Positions 1-8,506 are shown, counted from the first letter of the stretch. The stretch is DNA of 38,563 nt from Lachnospiraceae bacterium (GCA_030537145.1 JAUNON010000025.1:1-38563); one strand, 5' to 3'. Notes: generated from the sequence alone by a model not told the origin. Translations and numbers: made by a program.

Positions 1-204
1 GATGTTGTAAAAGCTGTAGTTGTTCGTACTGTTAAGGGCGTTCGCCGTAAAGACGGATCCTACATCAAATTTGACGAGAATGCTGCTGTTATCATCAAGG
101 ATGATTTGAATCCCAGAGGAACCCGTATTTTTGGACCGGTAGCAAGAGAGCTTCGTGATAAGAAATTCATGAAGATTGTTTCTTTAGCTCCGGAAGTATT
201 ATAG
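1..204 (+). CDS. rplN: 50S ribosomal protein L14 (3' part)
   Basis: The window opens inside this gene; only the last 67 codons are present, read in frame 1 to the TAG at 202-204. The translation contains the L14 C-terminal signature ([18 protein letters not shown]) and ends APEVL. L14 binds 23S rRNA at the subunit interface. Its stop codon overlaps the ribosome binding site of rplX, which indicates tight operon packing. The start lies outside the window. Confidence 0.97.
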   Translation, partial: DVVKAVVVRTVKGVRRKDGSYIKFDENAAVIIKDDLNPRGTRIFGPVARELRDKKFMKIVSLAPEVL

Positions 205-217
205 GAGGGCCAGAATC

Positions 218-517
218 ATGATGAAGATCAAGACAGGCGATACTGTAAAGGTAATCGCCGGCAAGGATAAGGATAAAGAAGGCAAAGTCCTGGCAGTAAA
301 GGACGGCAAGGTCCTGGTTGAGGGCGTAGCTATGGTGACAAAGCACACAAAACCGTCAGCAGCAAACCAGCAGGGCGGCATTGTGAACAAAGAGTCTTAC
401 ATTGATATTTCCAATGTAATGTATCTTCATAAGGGCAAACCTACCAGAGTTGGCTTCAAGATGGATGGAGATAAAAAGGTTCGTGTAGCAAAGGCTACCG
501 GCGAAGTCATCGATTAA
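218..517 (+). CDS. rplX: 50S ribosomal protein L24
   Basis: This 99-residue protein has the KOW motif at its N-terminus ([20 protein letters not shown]) and the usual L24 length. L24 is an assembly initiator that binds the 5' end of 23S rRNA. The site AGGAGGG at 203-209 overlaps the rplN stop. Two tandem ATGs exist at 218 and 221; 218 has 8 nt spacing and is preferred. The gene lies between rplN and rplE as in the canonical spc operon. Confidence 0.97.
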   Translation: MMKIKTGDTVKVIAGKDKDKEGKVLAVKDGKVLVEGVAMVTKHTKPSAANQQGGIVNKESYIDISNVMYLHKGKPTRVGFKMDGDKKVRVAKATGEVID

Positions 518-539
518 TTGAGAGAGGAGGTTGCACAAA

Positions 540-1079
540 GTGAGTAGATTAAAAGAAATTTATCAGAACGAAATCGTAGATGCTATGATTAAAAAGTTCG
601 GATATAAGAATATTATGGAAGTCCCGAAGCTGGACAAAGTAGTTGTAAACATGGGCGTTGGCGAAGCAAAGGAAAACGCAAAGCTCCTGGAGTCTGCTGT
701 GAAGGATATGGAGACCATTACCGGTCAGAAGGCTGTCCTGACAAAAGCAAAGAATTCTGTTGCAAACTTCAAAATCCGTGAGGGTATGGCGATCGGATGC
801 AAGACAACTCTTCGCGGTGAGAAGATGTATGAGTTTGTTGACCGTCTGATTAACCTGGCTCTGCCCCGCGTGCGTGACTTCAGAGGCGTAAACCCCAATG
901 CATTTGACGGAAGAGGAAACTATGCACTGGGTATCAAGGAGCAGCTTATCTTCCCGGAAATCGAGTATGATAAGATTGACAAGGTAAGAGGTATGGACGT
1001 AATCTTCGTTACTACCGCTAAGACCGATGAAGAAGCCCGTGAATTGCTGACATTATTCAACATGCCGTTTCAGAAATAA
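540..1079 (+). CDS. rplE: 50S ribosomal protein L5
   Basis: The product has 179 residues if it starts at GTG 540. The frame extends upstream to TTG 531, but the strong site AGAGGAGG (523-530) abuts that TTG and sits 9 nt before GTG 540, and 179 residues is the typical bacterial L5 length. The family pattern is clear: N-terminal [28 protein letters not shown], and the C-terminal TDEEARELL region. L5 binds 5S rRNA and contacts the P-site tRNA. It is followed 16 nt later by rpsN. Confidence 0.97.
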   Translation: MSRLKEIYQNEIVDAMIKKFGYKNIMEVPKLDKVVVNMGVGEAKENAKLLESAVKDMETITGQKAVLTKAKNSVANFKIREGMAIGCKTTLRGEKMYEFVDRLINLALPRVRDFRGVNPNAFDGRGNYALGIKEQLIFPEIEYDKIDKVRGMDVIFVTTAKTDEEARELLTLFNMPFQK

Positions 1080-1095
1080 TTAGGAGGGAAGTTTC

Positions 1096-1281
1096 ATGGC
1101 TAAGACGTCAATGAAAATCAAACAGCAGCGTACACCGAAGTTCTCTACCAGAGCATACACACGCTGCCGTATCTGCGGTCGTCCGCATTCCGTATTAAGA
1201 AAATATGGTATCTGCCGTATCTGCTTCCGTGAATTAGCTTACAAGGGCGAAATCCCGGGCGTAAAGAAAGCAAGCTGGTAG
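1096..1281 (+). CDS. rpsN: 30S ribosomal protein S14, zinc-binding (type Z)
   Basis: This 61-residue protein belongs to the short C+ form of S14. Cys24, Cys27, Cys40 and Cys43 form two CxxC knuckles that bind zinc. S14 is part of the 30S head and is needed late in assembly. The ribosome binding site AGGAGGG at 1082-1088 gives a good start. The short form fits Gram-positive spc operons. An unusually long 194-bp gap follows before rpsH. Confidence 0.97.
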   Translation: MAKTSMKIKQQRTPKFSTRAYTRCRICGRPHSVLRKYGICRICFRELAYKGEIPGVKKASW

Positions 1282-1475
1282 GCATTGAGCGCTGGATAAG
1301 TCCAGGCGGAACGTACCCGTTCCGATTAGCAAAGCTCCATTTTGCGGGGCAGGAGCCAAAGGCAGAAACAGGTGCTTGGCGGTTTTGCGGAAACAGTGAA
1401 CGGGTGAAAAAAGTATAGTTATTGTTGTAATATTAAATTTAAGAACATGTCAAGTCTTTAAAGGAGGAAACTAAC
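1282..1475 (+). other. Structured 194-bp spacer inside the ribosomal operon
   Basis: The neighbouring ribosomal genes are mostly separated by 10-25 bp, so this gap is exceptional. It contains a perfect 7-bp hairpin at 1307-1324 (CGGAACG, TACC loop, CGTTCCG). A second possible hairpin pairs GCTCC (1334-1338) with GGAGC (1352-1356) and carries TTTTGCGG in its loop. The last 70 bases are A/T rich. No ORF is convincing. It could be a regulatory leader for rpsH, an RNA processing site or a remnant repeat; the sequence does not decide between these. Confidence 0.5.
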
Positions 1476-1877
1476 ATGGCAATGAATGATCCGATTGCAG
1501 ATATGCTTACAAGAATCCGTAATGCGAATACTGCAAAACATGATACTGTAGATGTACCGGCATCCAAGATGAAGATTGCGATTGCGAATATTCTGCTGGA
1601 CGAAGGATACATCGCAAAATACGATCTGGTTGATGATGGAGCTTTCAAGACGATTCACATCACCCTGAAATACGGCAAAGATAAGAATGAAAAGATTATC
1701 ACCGGCCTGAAGAGAATTTCCAAACCCGGCCTTCGTGTATACGCCGGCAAGGATGATATGCCCAAGGTGCTTGGCGGACTTGGTGTAGCTATCGTTTCCA
1801 CCAACCAGGGTGTAATTACGGATAAGCAGGCTAGAAAGCTGCATGTTGGTGGCGAAGTTCTGGCTTTCGTTTGGTAG
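1476..1877 (+). CDS. rpsH: 30S ribosomal protein S8
   Basis: The product has 133 residues with the S8 N-terminus ([14 protein letters not shown]) and the C-terminal segment with [13 protein letters not shown] and [10 protein letters not shown]8 binds the central domain of 16S rRNA and in some bacteria also represses translation of this operon. A strong site AAAGGAGG at 1459-1466 precedes ATG 1476; ATG 1482 is an in-frame alternative. It sits after the long structured spacer. Confidence 0.97.
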   Translation: MAMNDPIADMLTRIRNANTAKHDTVDVPASKMKIAIANILLDEGYIAKYDLVDDGAFKTIHITLKYGKDKNEKIITGLKRISKPGLRVYAGKDDMPKVLGGLGVAIVSTNQGVITDKQARKLHVGGEVLAFVW

Positions 1878-1911
1878 GCCGTTCATATAAAAAGGTTGTT
1901 TACTGAAAACA

Positions 1912-1929
1912 GAGAGGAGATCTCCTCTC
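1912..1929 (+). other. Perfect 18-bp palindrome between rpsH and rplF
   Basis: GAGAGGAGA (1912-1920) is followed directly by its reverse complement TCTCCTCTC (1921-1929) in an 81-bp gap. As RNA it could form a short stem-loop, but there is no T run, so it is not a standard terminator. It might be a processing or stabilising element; the function is unknown. Confidence 0.55.
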
Positions 1930-1958
1930 CGAAAATCTAAGTAAGGAGGAAAATAGGC

Positions 1959-2498
1959 ATGTCACGTATTGGAAGAATGCCCGTAGCGATTCCGGCAGGT
2001 GTTACTGTAACAGTCGCTGATGGTAACGAAGTTACCGTAAAAGGACCGAAAGGGACTCTGGTAAGAGTACTTCCGGTTGAGATGGATATCAAAGTAGAAG
2101 ATGGTCATGTGGTTGTATCCAGACCCAATGACTTAAAGAAAATGAAATCTCTTCACGGTTTGACCAGAACGCTGATCCACAATATGGTTGTGGGCGTAAG
2201 CGAAGGTTATTCCAAGACTCTGGAGGTAAATGGTGTAGGTTACAGAGCGGCGAAAGCCGGCAAGAAGCTTACCCTGACCCTGGGTTACTCTCATCCGGTA
2301 GAAATGGAAGATCCGGAAGGTATTGAAACTAAGGTAGACGGAAATAAGATCATTGTTTCCGGTATCAGCAAAGAAAAGGTCGGCCAGTACGCAGCAGAAA
2401 TCAGAGAAAAGAGAAAACCGGAACCTTACAAGGGCAAGGGTATCAAGTACGATGATGAAGTGATCAGACGTAAGGTTGGTAAGACCGGTAAGAAATAA
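1959..2498 (+). CDS. rplF: 50S ribosomal protein L6
   Basis: The product is 179 residues, the usual length. It shows both repeated L6 domains: the N-terminal [15 protein letters not shown] and the C-terminal signature ending [21 protein letters not shown]6 sits near the GTPase centre of the large subunit. The site AAGGAGG at 1942-1948 supports ATG 1959. rplR follows after a 17-bp gap. Confidence 0.97.
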   Translation: MSRIGRMPVAIPAGVTVTVADGNEVTVKGPKGTLVRVLPVEMDIKVEDGHVVVSRPNDLKKMKSLHGLTRTLIHNMVVGVSEGYSKTLEVNGVGYRAAKAGKKLTLTLGYSHPVEMEDPEGIETKVDGNKIIVSGISKEKVGQYAAEIREKRKPEPYKGKGIKYDDEVIRRKVGKTGKK

Positions 2499-2515
2499 GT
2501 AAGGAGAGTGTGAAG

Positions 2516-2884
2516 ATGGTTAGCAAAGAATCAAGAACTAAGGTTCGTGTAAATAAACATAGAAGAATTCGTAACCGTTTCAGCGGCACTGCTGAAAGAC
2601 CGCGTTTGGCTGTGTTTAGAAGTAATAATCATATGTATGCTCAGATTATTGACGATACCGTCGGACATACTCTGGTTTCTGCCAGCACCCTGCAGAAGGA
2701 TGTAAAGGCTGAACTGGAAAAGACGAATAATGTTGATGCAGCAGCATATTTGGGAACCGTTATCGCTAAGAGAGCTTTGGAAAAAGGGATCACGACAGTT
2801 GTCTTTGACCGTGGAGGTTTTATCTATCAGGGTAAGATCAAAGCTTTAGCAGATGCAGCCAGAGAAGCTGGTCTGGAATTCTAA
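2516..2884 (+). CDS. rplR: 50S ribosomal protein L18
   Basis: This 122-residue protein carries the L18 pattern ([52 protein letters not shown]). L18 binds 5S rRNA together with L5. The frame opens at GTG 2510, but AAGGAG at 2501-2506 lies only 3 nt before that codon and 9 nt before ATG 2516, so ATG 2516 is preferred. Confidence 0.96.
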   Translation: MVSKESRTKVRVNKHRRIRNRFSGTAERPRLAVFRSNNHMYAQIIDDTVGHTLVSASTLQKDVKAELEKTNNVDAAAYLGTVIAKRALEKGITTVVFDRGGFIYQGKIKALADAAREAGLEF

Positions 2885-2903
2885 GAAAGGAAGGAAAAGA
2901 CAC

Positions 2904-3413
2904 ATGAGACATGAAATCATTGACCCGAGTCAGTTTGAATTGAATGATAAAGTAGTGTCCATTAAGCGTGTATCCAAAACTGTAAAGGGCGGACGTAATA
3001 TGCGTTTCACTGCTCTGGTAGTAGTGGGTGACGGTAACGGACATGTAGGTGTCGGCCTTGGAAAGGCAGTGGAAATTCCGGAAGCCATCCGTAAGGGCAA
3101 GGAAGACGCTATGAAAAAACTTATCAATGTGGCAATGGATGAATATGCCAGCGTTCCGCATGACTTCATCGGAAAATTCGGCGGTGCTTCCGTACTGCTG
3201 AAGAGAGCTCCGGAAGGTACCGGTATCATCGCTGGTGGTCCTGCGCGTACCGTGCTGGAGCTGGCCGGAATCAAAAATATCCGTACAAAATCCTTAGGCT
3301 CCAACAACAAACAGAACGTTGTGCTTGCAACGATGGAAGCTCTGAAGCAGTTAAAGAGCCCGGAAGAGGTTGCAAGACTTCGCGGCAAATCTGTTGAAGA
3401 GATTCTTGCTTAA
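2904..3413 (+). CDS. rpsE: 30S ribosomal protein S5
   Basis: With the start at ATG 2904 the product is 169 residues, matching the family. The frame is open upstream into rplR, but AAGGAAGGA at 2886-2896 points to 2904. The signature [20 protein letters not shown] marks the double-stranded RNA-binding S5 domain, and [15 protein letters not shown] sequence marks the C-terminal domain. S5 contributes to decoding fidelity and the mRNA entry channel. Confidence 0.96.
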   Translation: MRHEIIDPSQFELNDKVVSIKRVSKTVKGGRNMRFTALVVVGDGNGHVGVGLGKAVEIPEAIRKGKEDAMKKLINVAMDEYASVPHDFIGKFGGASVLLKRAPEGTGIIAGGPARTVLELAGIKNIRTKSLGSNNKQNVVLATMEALKQLKSPEEVARLRGKSVEEILA

Positions 3414-3426
3414 GGAGGAATTGAAA

Positions 3427-3609
3427 ATGGCAGACAAATTAAAAATCACATTAGTTAAATCCCCGATTGGTGCAATCCCGAAGCAGCGTGCCACCGTAGC
3501 GGCTCTGGGCCTGAAAAAGTTGAATAAGACGGTAGAGATGCCGGATAACGCAGCCGTTAGAGGTATGATTGCACACGTACAGCATTTGGTAAAAGTAGAA
3601 GAAATCTAA
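3427..3609 (+). CDS. rpmD: 50S ribosomal protein L30
   Basis: This is a 60-residue protein with the L30 pattern [20 protein letters not shown] followed by [18 protein letters not shown] at 3413-3419 precedes ATG 3427. The frame is open further upstream, but those codons lie inside rpsE and do not resemble L30. It is located between rpsE and rplO as expected. Confidence 0.96.
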   Translation: MADKLKITLVKSPIGAIPKQRATVAALGLKKLNKTVEMPDNAAVRGMIAHVQHLVKVEEI

Positions 3610-3634
3610 TCAATACAGATAAGGAGGTGTCATG

Positions 3635-4075
3635 ATGGATTTATCAAATTTAAGCCCTGCTGCAGGTTCTGTGCAGAGTGATAATTTCAGAAGAGGCCGT
3701 GGCCATGGTTCAGGAAACGGCAAGACTGCCGGTAAGGGACACAAGGGTCAGAAGGCACGTTCCGGAGCTCCGAGAATTGGTTTTGAAGGTGGTCAGATGC
3801 CTTTATACAGACGGCTTCCGAAGAGAGGGTTCAAGAACATGAACCGTCTGGAGATTGAGGCAATCAATCTGAGCGCTCTGGAAGTATTCGAGAACGGCGC
3901 TGACGTTACAGTAGAAACTCTGCTGGAGAACGGTATCATCAGGTCCCCAAAAGACGGTGTTAAGGTTCTTGGCAATGGTACCCTGACCAAGAAGCTGAAT
4001 GTAAAAGTAAACGCTTACAGTGAAAGTGCAAAGGCTAAGATTGAAGAACTTGGTGGAAAAGCAGAGGTGATCTAA
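3635..4075 (+). CDS. rplO: 50S ribosomal protein L15
   Basis: The product has 146 residues from ATG 3635. A tandem ATG at 3632 would add one Met, but AAGGAGGT at 3621-3628 spaces better to 3635. The Gly-rich RNA-binding N-terminal region ([20 protein letters not shown]) and [18 protein letters not shown] are diagnostic of L15. Its stop codon shares a base with the secY start (TAATG), consistent with coupled translation. Confidence 0.96.
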   Translation: MDLSNLSPAAGSVQSDNFRRGRGHGSGNGKTAGKGHKGQKARSGAPRIGFEGGQMPLYRRLPKRGFKNMNRLEIEAINLSALEVFENGADVTVETLLENGIIRSPKDGVKVLGNGTLTKKLNVKVNAYSESAKAKIEELGGKAEVI

Positions 4076-5391
4076 TGTTAGAGACACTGCGCAATGCATT
4101 TAAAATCAAAGACATCAGAAAAAAGCTGTTTTACACATTTATGATGCTGGTGGTAGTGAGGCTTGGGTCTCAGCTTCCGGTTCCTGGAGTAGATCGAAAC
4201 TACTTCAGTAACTGGTTCTCCAGCCAGCAGTCCAATGGTGCATTTAACTTTTTCTCTGCCTTTACCGGCGGTTCTTTCGAAAAGATGTCTATTTTCGCAC
4301 TGAACATCACGCCGTATATCACATCATCCATTATTATGCAGCTTCTGACCATTGCGATTCCGAAGCTGGAGGAGATGCACAGAGACGGTGAGGACGGCAG
4401 AAAGAAAATCCAGGCCATTACCCGTTATCTTACGGTGGGTCTGGCACTCTTTGAGAGTATTGCCATGGCAATCGGTTTTGGCAAATCCGGACTGATTGAG
4501 GAGATGAATTTCCTGAATGCACTGACCGTAGTCGTTTCTCTGACTGCCGGTTCCGCATTCCTGATGTGGGTAGGTGAGAGAATCACCGAGAATGGTGTGG
4601 GAAATGGTATTTCCATCGTCCTGATGATTAATATTCTTTCCCGTGTGCCTCAGGATATGGCTACGCTGTTTGAGACGTTTGTACAGGGAAAAACACTGGC
4701 GCATGGCCTTCTGGCTATCCTGATCATCATTGCCGTTATTGTGGCGACGGTGGTTCTGGTTATCATTCTGAATGATGCAGTCAGAAAGATCCCGGTACAG
4801 TATGCGAAAAAAATGCAGGGAAGGAGACTGGTGGGCGGCCAATCCACCTGCATTCCGCTGAAAGTAAATACGGCGGGAGTAATTCCTGTTATTTTTGCAT
4901 CCTCTCTGATGTCTATTCCGCAGATGATCGTGGCTTTCATGCAGAAGAGTCCGACCGGAGTGGGAGGGACGATTCTGGGGATGTTAAATCAGAACAACTG
5001 GTTTAATTTCAAGCAGCCGATTTATTCAGTGGGACTGGTGCTTTATATTGTTTTAATTATCTTTTTCGCATATTTCTATACTTCGATCACCTTTAATCCT
5101 ATCGAAGTGGCGGATAATATGAAAAAGCAGGGCGGTTTTATTCCAGGTATTCGTCCTGGCAAGCCCACCACCGATTATCTGAACAAGATTTTGGGATATA
5201 TCGTATTTATCGGTGCGGTTGGCCTGACCATCGTAGTCATCGTTCCGGTATTCTTTAATGGTGTATTCGGCGCTTCCGTTTCCTTCGGCGGCACCTCCAT
5301 CATCATTATCGTAGGTGTTATCCTGGAAACATTGAAGCAGATCGAATCCCAGATGTTAGTTCGTAACTACAAAGGATTCCTCAGTGAATAA
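4075..5391 (+). CDS. secY: Preprotein translocase subunit SecY
   Basis: This 438-residue protein has about ten hydrophobic membrane segments and the SecY signatures: VRLGSQLPVPGVD in the first periplasmic segment, FNFFSAFTGGSFEKMSIFAL (plug region), NITPYITSSIIMQLL, and the cytosolic loop FIPGIRPGKPTTDYL. SecY forms the protein-conducting channel of the Sec pathway in the plasma membrane. It begins on the last base of rplO. An 84-bp gap with a strong hairpin separates it from adk. Confidence 0.98.
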   Translation: MLETLRNAFKIKDIRKKLFYTFMMLVVVRLGSQLPVPGVDRNYFSNWFSSQQSNGAFNFFSAFTGGSFEKMSIFALNITPYITSSIIMQLLTIAIPKLEEMHRDGEDGRKKIQAITRYLTVGLALFESIAMAIGFGKSGLIEEMNFLNALTVVVSLTAGSAFLMWVGERITENGVGNGISIVLMINILSRVPQDMATLFETFVQGKTLAHGLLAILIIIAVIVATVVLVIILNDAVRKIPVQYAKKMQGRRLVGGQSTCIPLKVNTAGVIPVIFASSLMSIPQMIVAFMQKSPTGVGGTILGMLNQNNWFNFKQPIYSVGLVLYIVLIIFFAYFYTSITFNPIEVADNMKKQGGFIPGIRPGKPTTDYLNKILGYIVFIGAVGLTIVVIVPVFFNGVFGASVSFGGTSIIIIVGVILETLKQIESQMLVRNYKGFLSE

Positions 5392-5401
5392 AAGGTTTTT
5401 G

Positions 5402-5434
5402 ACAGGAGAAACCCGCAGAGCGTGTTTCTCCTGT
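5402..5434 (+). other. 11-bp stem-loop between secY and adk
   Basis: ACAGGAGAAAC (5402-5412) pairs perfectly with GTTTCTCCTGT (5424-5434) around an 11-nt loop. A run of five T precedes it, but only a mixed TGTGTAAAC sequence follows, so it does not look like a complete intrinsic terminator on the plus strand. On the minus strand that run would be A. It may attenuate or stabilise the secY/adk transcript (inference). Confidence 0.6.
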
Positions 5435-5475
5435 TGTGTAAACAGGAAATATAAGCAAAAGAGAGGCTGGACAGA

Positions 5476-6120
5476 ATGAAAATTATTATGCTTGGCGCAC
5501 CTGGCGCAGGAAAAGGAACTCAGGCAAAAAAGATTGCGGAAAAATATTCGGTTCCTCACATTTCTACAGGTGATATTTTCAGAGCAAACATTAAAAACGG
5601 TACGGAACTTGGAACAAAAGCAAAAGCATATATGGATCAGGGACTGCTGGTTCCGGATGAACTGACCTGTGATCTGGTGGTTGACCGTATTCAGCAGAAA
5701 GACTGTGAAAACGGATATATCCTGGATGGATTTCCCAGAACCATTCCTCAAGCGGAGGCCCTGGACCGCGCGCTGAAGGCGATGGGAGAGAAGATTGATT
5801 ATGCCATCAATGTGGATGTGCCGGACAGCAGCATTGTAAACCGTATGAGCGGAAGAAGAGCCTGCACCTCCTGCGGCGCAACGTATCACATTGTTTATAA
5901 TGCACCCAGGGCGGAAGGGGTCTGCGATGCCTGCGGGGAAAAGCTGATTCTGAGAGAGGATGATAAGCCTGAGACCGTTCAGAAACGTTTGAGCGTTTAT
6001 CATGAACAGACCCAGCCGCTGATTGATTACTATGAGGCAGCCGGAGTATTGAAAACCGTAGACGGTACTGCGGATATGGAAGATGTATTCGCAGCGATTG
6101 TCCATATTTTAGGAGAGTAA
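5476..6120 (+). CDS. adk: Adenylate kinase (zinc-LID type)
   Basis: The enzyme interconverts ATP + AMP and 2 ADP. The product has 214 residues with P-loop GAPGAGKGT at 7-15, the AMP-binding TGDIFR, and DGFPRT at about 84-89. The LID domain holds Cys130, Cys133, Cys150 and Cys153, the four-cysteine zinc site found in Gram-positive enzymes. GAGAGG at 5461-5466 precedes ATG 5476. It ends 3 bp before map. Confidence 0.98.
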   Translation: MKIIMLGAPGAGKGTQAKKIAEKYSVPHISTGDIFRANIKNGTELGTKAKAYMDQGLLVPDELTCDLVVDRIQQKDCENGYILDGFPRTIPQAEALDRALKAMGEKIDYAINVDVPDSSIVNRMSGRRACTSCGATYHIVYNAPRAEGVCDACGEKLILREDDKPETVQKRLSVYHEQTQPLIDYYEAAGVLKTVDGTADMEDVFAAIVHILGE

Positions 6121-6123
6121 ATT

Positions 6124-6879
6124 ATGTCAGTAACAGTAAAGTCTGCATCGGAAATTGAACGAATGAGAGAAGCCGGACGGCTTCTGGAAATTGTACATGA
6201 TGAACTGGCAAAGATAATCAGACCTGGTATCTCCACCTGGGAGATTGACCATGAAGGGGAAAAAATGATCCGCAGCTTCGGCTGTACTCCCAACTTTTTG
6301 AATTACAATGGATATCCGGCATCGATCTGTGTGTCTGTAAATGACGAGGTGGTGCATGGAATTCCGAAAAAAAGCCGCATTCTGAAGGAAGGAGATATTG
6401 TCAGCCTGGATGCAGGACTGATTTACAAAGGCTTTCATTCAGATGCAGCCCGTACCTACGGCGTGGGAAAGATTTCACCGGAGGCGCAGAAGCTGATCGA
6501 TGTGACCCGGGAAAGCTTTTTCCGCGGACTGGAATTTGCGAAAGCGGGCAATCATCTTCATGAAATATCCGCAGCCATCGGAAACTATGCGGAATCCTTC
6601 GGCTACGGCGTAGTACGTGATATGGTAGGCCATGGAATTGGGCGTGCGCTGCATGAGGATCCGCAGATACCGAATTTTGCTCAGAAGAGAAGAGGAATCC
6701 GCCTTGTTCCGGGGATGACACTGGCAATAGAACCTATGATTGATGCCGGAACCTGGGAGGTGGAGTGGCTGGATGATGAATGGACCGTTGTAACGGCGGA
6801 CGGTTCTTTATCGGCCCATTATGAGAATACAATACTGATTACGGATGGTGAGCCGGAAATCCTTACTTTAAGTCATTAA
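6124..6879 (+). CDS. map: Methionine aminopeptidase, type I
   Basis: This 251-residue cytosolic metalloprotease removes the initiator Met from nascent proteins. Conserved features include CVSVNDEVVHGIP, the metal-ligand segments DAGLIYKGFHSDAARTY and GHGIGRALHEDPQIPN, and the C-terminal EPMID plus HYENTI. These hold the two-metal site Asp, Asp, His, Glu, Glu. GGAGAG at 6112-6117 overlaps the end of adk and serves as the binding site. The adk-map-infA order is typical of spc operons. Confidence 0.97.
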   Translation: MSVTVKSASEIERMREAGRLLEIVHDELAKIIRPGISTWEIDHEGEKMIRSFGCTPNFLNYNGYPASICVSVNDEVVHGIPKKSRILKEGDIVSLDAGLIYKGFHSDAARTYGVGKISPEAQKLIDVTRESFFRGLEFAKAGNHLHEISAAIGNYAESFGYGVVRDMVGHGIGRALHEDPQIPNFAQKRRGIRLVPGMTLAIEPMIDAGTWEVEWLDDEWTVVTADGSLSAHYENTILITDGEPEILTLSH

Positions 6880-6970
6880 GATGCCGGGCAGGAAGTCAGA
6901 ACGGATGGGCCGAATGGCTGTTTCCGGACTTCATGGCGGAAAAATGACGGAAACAGGAGGACACTTGACA

Positions 6971-7276
6971 ATGGGATTATACCATAGCGAGATGCTTGCG
7001 GTTTCCCTGGCGGGCCACGACAAAGGAAAAATCTATGTGGTGCTGGAACGGCAGGAGAATACCTGTTCTCTGGTGAACGGAGAGACGAAGCTTCTGGGCA
7101 GACCAAAACGCAAAAATCAGAAGCATATACAACTGATCAGGAACATTCCGGCCAATCTGCTGGCGGATATGGATAAGATCAGAGATGACGCGGATGTGAG
7201 AAGAATTTTGAAAGCGTACAAGAATTTAAAAAGTAAGGAGGTTCATGCATGTCAAAAGCAGATGTCATTGAGGTAG
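6971..7276 (+). CDS. KOW domain RNA-binding protein (L14e-like)
   Basis: This 101-residue protein starts at ATG 6971, 10 nt after AGGAGG (6955-6960). The frame is open upstream to 6881, but that extension has no supported start. The N-terminal part ([18 protein letters not shown]) has the KOW pattern also seen in archaeal/eukaryal L14e, and a basic stretch [14 protein letters not shown] follows. Small KOW proteins in this position between map and infA are common in Clostridia; their exact role is unsettled but probably ribosomal or RNA-related. Its last 28 bases overlap infA. Confidence 0.85.
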   Translation: MGLYHSEMLAVSLAGHDKGKIYVVLERQENTCSLVNGETKLLGRPKRKNQKHIQLIRNIPANLLADMDKIRDDADVRRILKAYKNLKSKEVHACQKQMSLR

Positions 7277-7467
7277 AGGGTACTGTACTGGAAAAGCTCC
7301 CCAACGCAATGTTTAAGGTAGAGCTGGAAAACAAACATGTGGTTCTGGCGCATATCAGCGGTAAGCTTCGTATGAATTTCATCCGTATTTTGCCGGGTGA
7401 TAAAGTGACCATCGAGCTTTCTCCCTATGATCTGTCCAAGGGACGTATCATTTGGAGAGATAAATAA
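7249..7467 (+). CDS. infA: Translation initiation factor IF-1
   Basis: This is a 72-residue S1/OB-fold protein ([53 protein letters not shown]), essentially a textbook IF-1. It binds the ribosomal A site during initiation. The binding site AAGGAGG at 7234-7240 lies inside the KOW gene, and the two overlap in different frames. infA is the last gene of the ribosomal operon here; rpmJ, which normally follows, is absent. Confidence 0.98.
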   Translation: MSKADVIEVEGTVLEKLPNAMFKVELENKHVVLAHISGKLRMNFIRILPGDKVTIELSPYDLSKGRIIWRDK

Positions 7468-7485
7468 AAAATATTTTTAAGAGAA

Positions 7486-7494
7486 TGGTATATT
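7486..7494 (+). promoter_or_regulatory. Extended -10 promoter for a small RNA candidate
   Basis: TG at 7486-7487, one base, then TATATT at 7489-7494 matches an extended -10 element. No good -35 is seen 17 bp upstream, which is acceptable for this class. A start at about 7501 would fall on the first base of the structured region that follows. Confidence 0.5.
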
Positions 7495-7500
7495 ATTTGA

Positions 7501-7677
7501 AAAACTGCCCATACTAAGATTAATCTCAGATGAGCAGTTCGAAAGAACTTCATCGGAGAGGAAAGTTATCATTTGAATCCCCCTTCAAAGATAGCGGTAC
7601 AAAAGATAAAAATACTACTTATCCTCCCCTTATACAACCCTGTAAGTATACAAAGGCGTATGCTTGCAGGGTTTTTT
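7501..7677 (+). ncRNA. Candidate small RNA with C-rich anti-SD motifs
   Basis: The ~177-nt region lies between an extended -10 element and a strong terminator and does not code convincingly. Visible helices are AACTGC (7502-7507) with GCAGTT (from 7534), a competing AGTTC-GAAA-GAACT tetraloop hairpin, and TTTGAA-TCCCCC-TTCAAA (7574-7591) closed by TATC/GATA, which exposes a C-rich loop. A second C-rich stretch, TCCTCCCC at 7622-7629, lies just before the terminator and is complementary to purine-rich ribosome binding sites. This layout resembles RsaE/RoxS-type regulators of Gram-positive bacteria by analogy only. A short frame from 7530 exists but has no ribosome binding site. Confidence 0.55.
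7637..7677 (+). terminator. Intrinsic terminator
   Basis: ACCCTG (7637-7642) pairs with CAGGGT (7667-7672); further pairs AAG/CTT and ATAC/GTAT extend the stem, and six T follow at 7672-7677. It would end the small RNA candidate and any read-through from infA. Confidence 0.85.
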
Positions 7678-7712
7678 CTCGTATAGGAAATTCCTCAATT
7701 TTCTTATACGAG
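7678..7712. other. 8-bp inverted repeat with extended stem
   Basis: CTCGTATA (7678-7685) pairs with TATACGAG (7705-7712), with an inner GAAA/TTTC helix. It begins immediately after the terminator T run. There is no T run downstream on either strand, so its role is unclear. Confidence 0.5.
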
Positions 7713-7804
7713 AATCCTTCGGCAAAAGGCGCACGATTTGCACAGATGCATAAGGGAATTCATTGCTGCGCAATCTGCATCCGGCATGGAAACAGGGGTT
7801 TCCA

Positions 7805-7835
7805 GTAACAGTTTAACTGAAGGCTGAACTGTTAC
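7805..7835. repeat. Short hairpin repeat sharing a 16-mer with 15813-15828
   Basis: GTAACAGTT (7805-7813) pairs with AACTGTTAC (7827-7835). The internal ACTGAAGGCTGAACTG recurs exactly, on the opposite strand, at the end of the sugar kinase gene near 15.8 kb. This suggests a small dispersed palindromic element. The remainder of 7713-7864 shows no gene. Confidence 0.6.
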
Positions 7836-7864
7836 GGTTTCCGATACTTTCTTCCTGTGGGGGA

Positions 7865-7893
7865 TTGAAAAATAGCGGAAAGTAGGTTATAAT
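7865..7893 (+). promoter_or_regulatory. Sigma-A-type promoter for the SEC-C gene
   Basis: TTGAAA (7865-7870), a 17-bp spacer and a consensus TATAAT (7888-7893). Transcription would start near 7900, about 90 nt before the SEC-C gene. Confidence 0.8.
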
Positions 7894-7992
7894 GTAACGC
7901 AAGTTTGTAAAAGAAACGAATGGGCGATTCGGGTTTTACGGGATCCGGACAGCCGCAGGTCAAGAAATTATGGAACAAAGGATGGTAATGAG

Positions 7993-8496
7993 ATGGCTTT
8001 ATTACAGGAGTGGAGAGAGGTAGCGTACTCCCAGGAAACAGATAAAAAGCAGCTTCAGAAATTTTGGTCAGAGTATTTTCTGATTGAGAAAGGGATTTAC
8101 GAGCAGCTTTTGAGCAGTCCGGAAGAGGTGGTCTCCGGTACGGTGAAGGAACTGGCGGAGAAATATGATATTTCGGTGCAGACGATGACAGGATTTCTGG
8201 ACGGAATTAATGATAGTCTGAAAACGCCGAATCCCATCGAAGAGATGACAGAGGATACGGTTGTCAATTTAGGCTTTGATAAGGAATTGCTCTATAAGAA
8301 TATGGTAGATGCCAAGGCGGACTGGCTCTATGAGCTGCCCATGTGGGATGAGATCTTTGATGCGGATACGAAGAAAAATCTTTATCGTGAAGCGAAGAAG
8401 ATGAATACGATTGTAAAGGGTAAGAAAATTGGAAGAAATGATCCGTGTCCCTGCGGCAGCGGTAAGAAATACAAATATTGCTGTGGAAGAAACTAA
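7993..8496 (+). CDS. SEC-C motif protein
   Basis: This 167-residue soluble protein is mostly helical and acidic, with the SEC-C zinc motif at the very C-terminus ([17 protein letters not shown], about residues 149-165). The motif, first seen at the end of SecA, binds zinc through CxC and CC/CH pairs and serves as an interaction module. The rest of the protein matches no enzyme I recognise. It has its own promoter upstream and a terminator downstream, so it is probably monocistronic. The start ATG 7993 has a modest AAGGA site at 7978-7982. Confidence 0.85.
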   Translation: MALLQEWREVAYSQETDKKQLQKFWSEYFLIEKGIYEQLLSSPEEVVSGTVKELAEKYDISVQTMTGFLDGINDSLKTPNPIEEMTEDTVVNLGFDKELLYKNMVDAKADWLYELPMWDEIFDADTKKNLYREAKKMNTIVKGKKIGRNDPCPCGSGKKYKYCCGRN

Positions 8497-8506
8497 TAAA
8501 TACGGG

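Noticed and set aside
5402..5434. secY-adk hairpin as an intrinsic terminator
   Set aside because: The stem is strong, but the sequence following it lacks a T run, and adk-map-infA need expression from the same operon.
7530..7808. 92-codon frame downstream of infA
   Set aside because: It has no ribosome binding site, runs through the terminator at 7637-7677 and two further hairpins, and shows no protein family pattern; the region is better read as noncoding.
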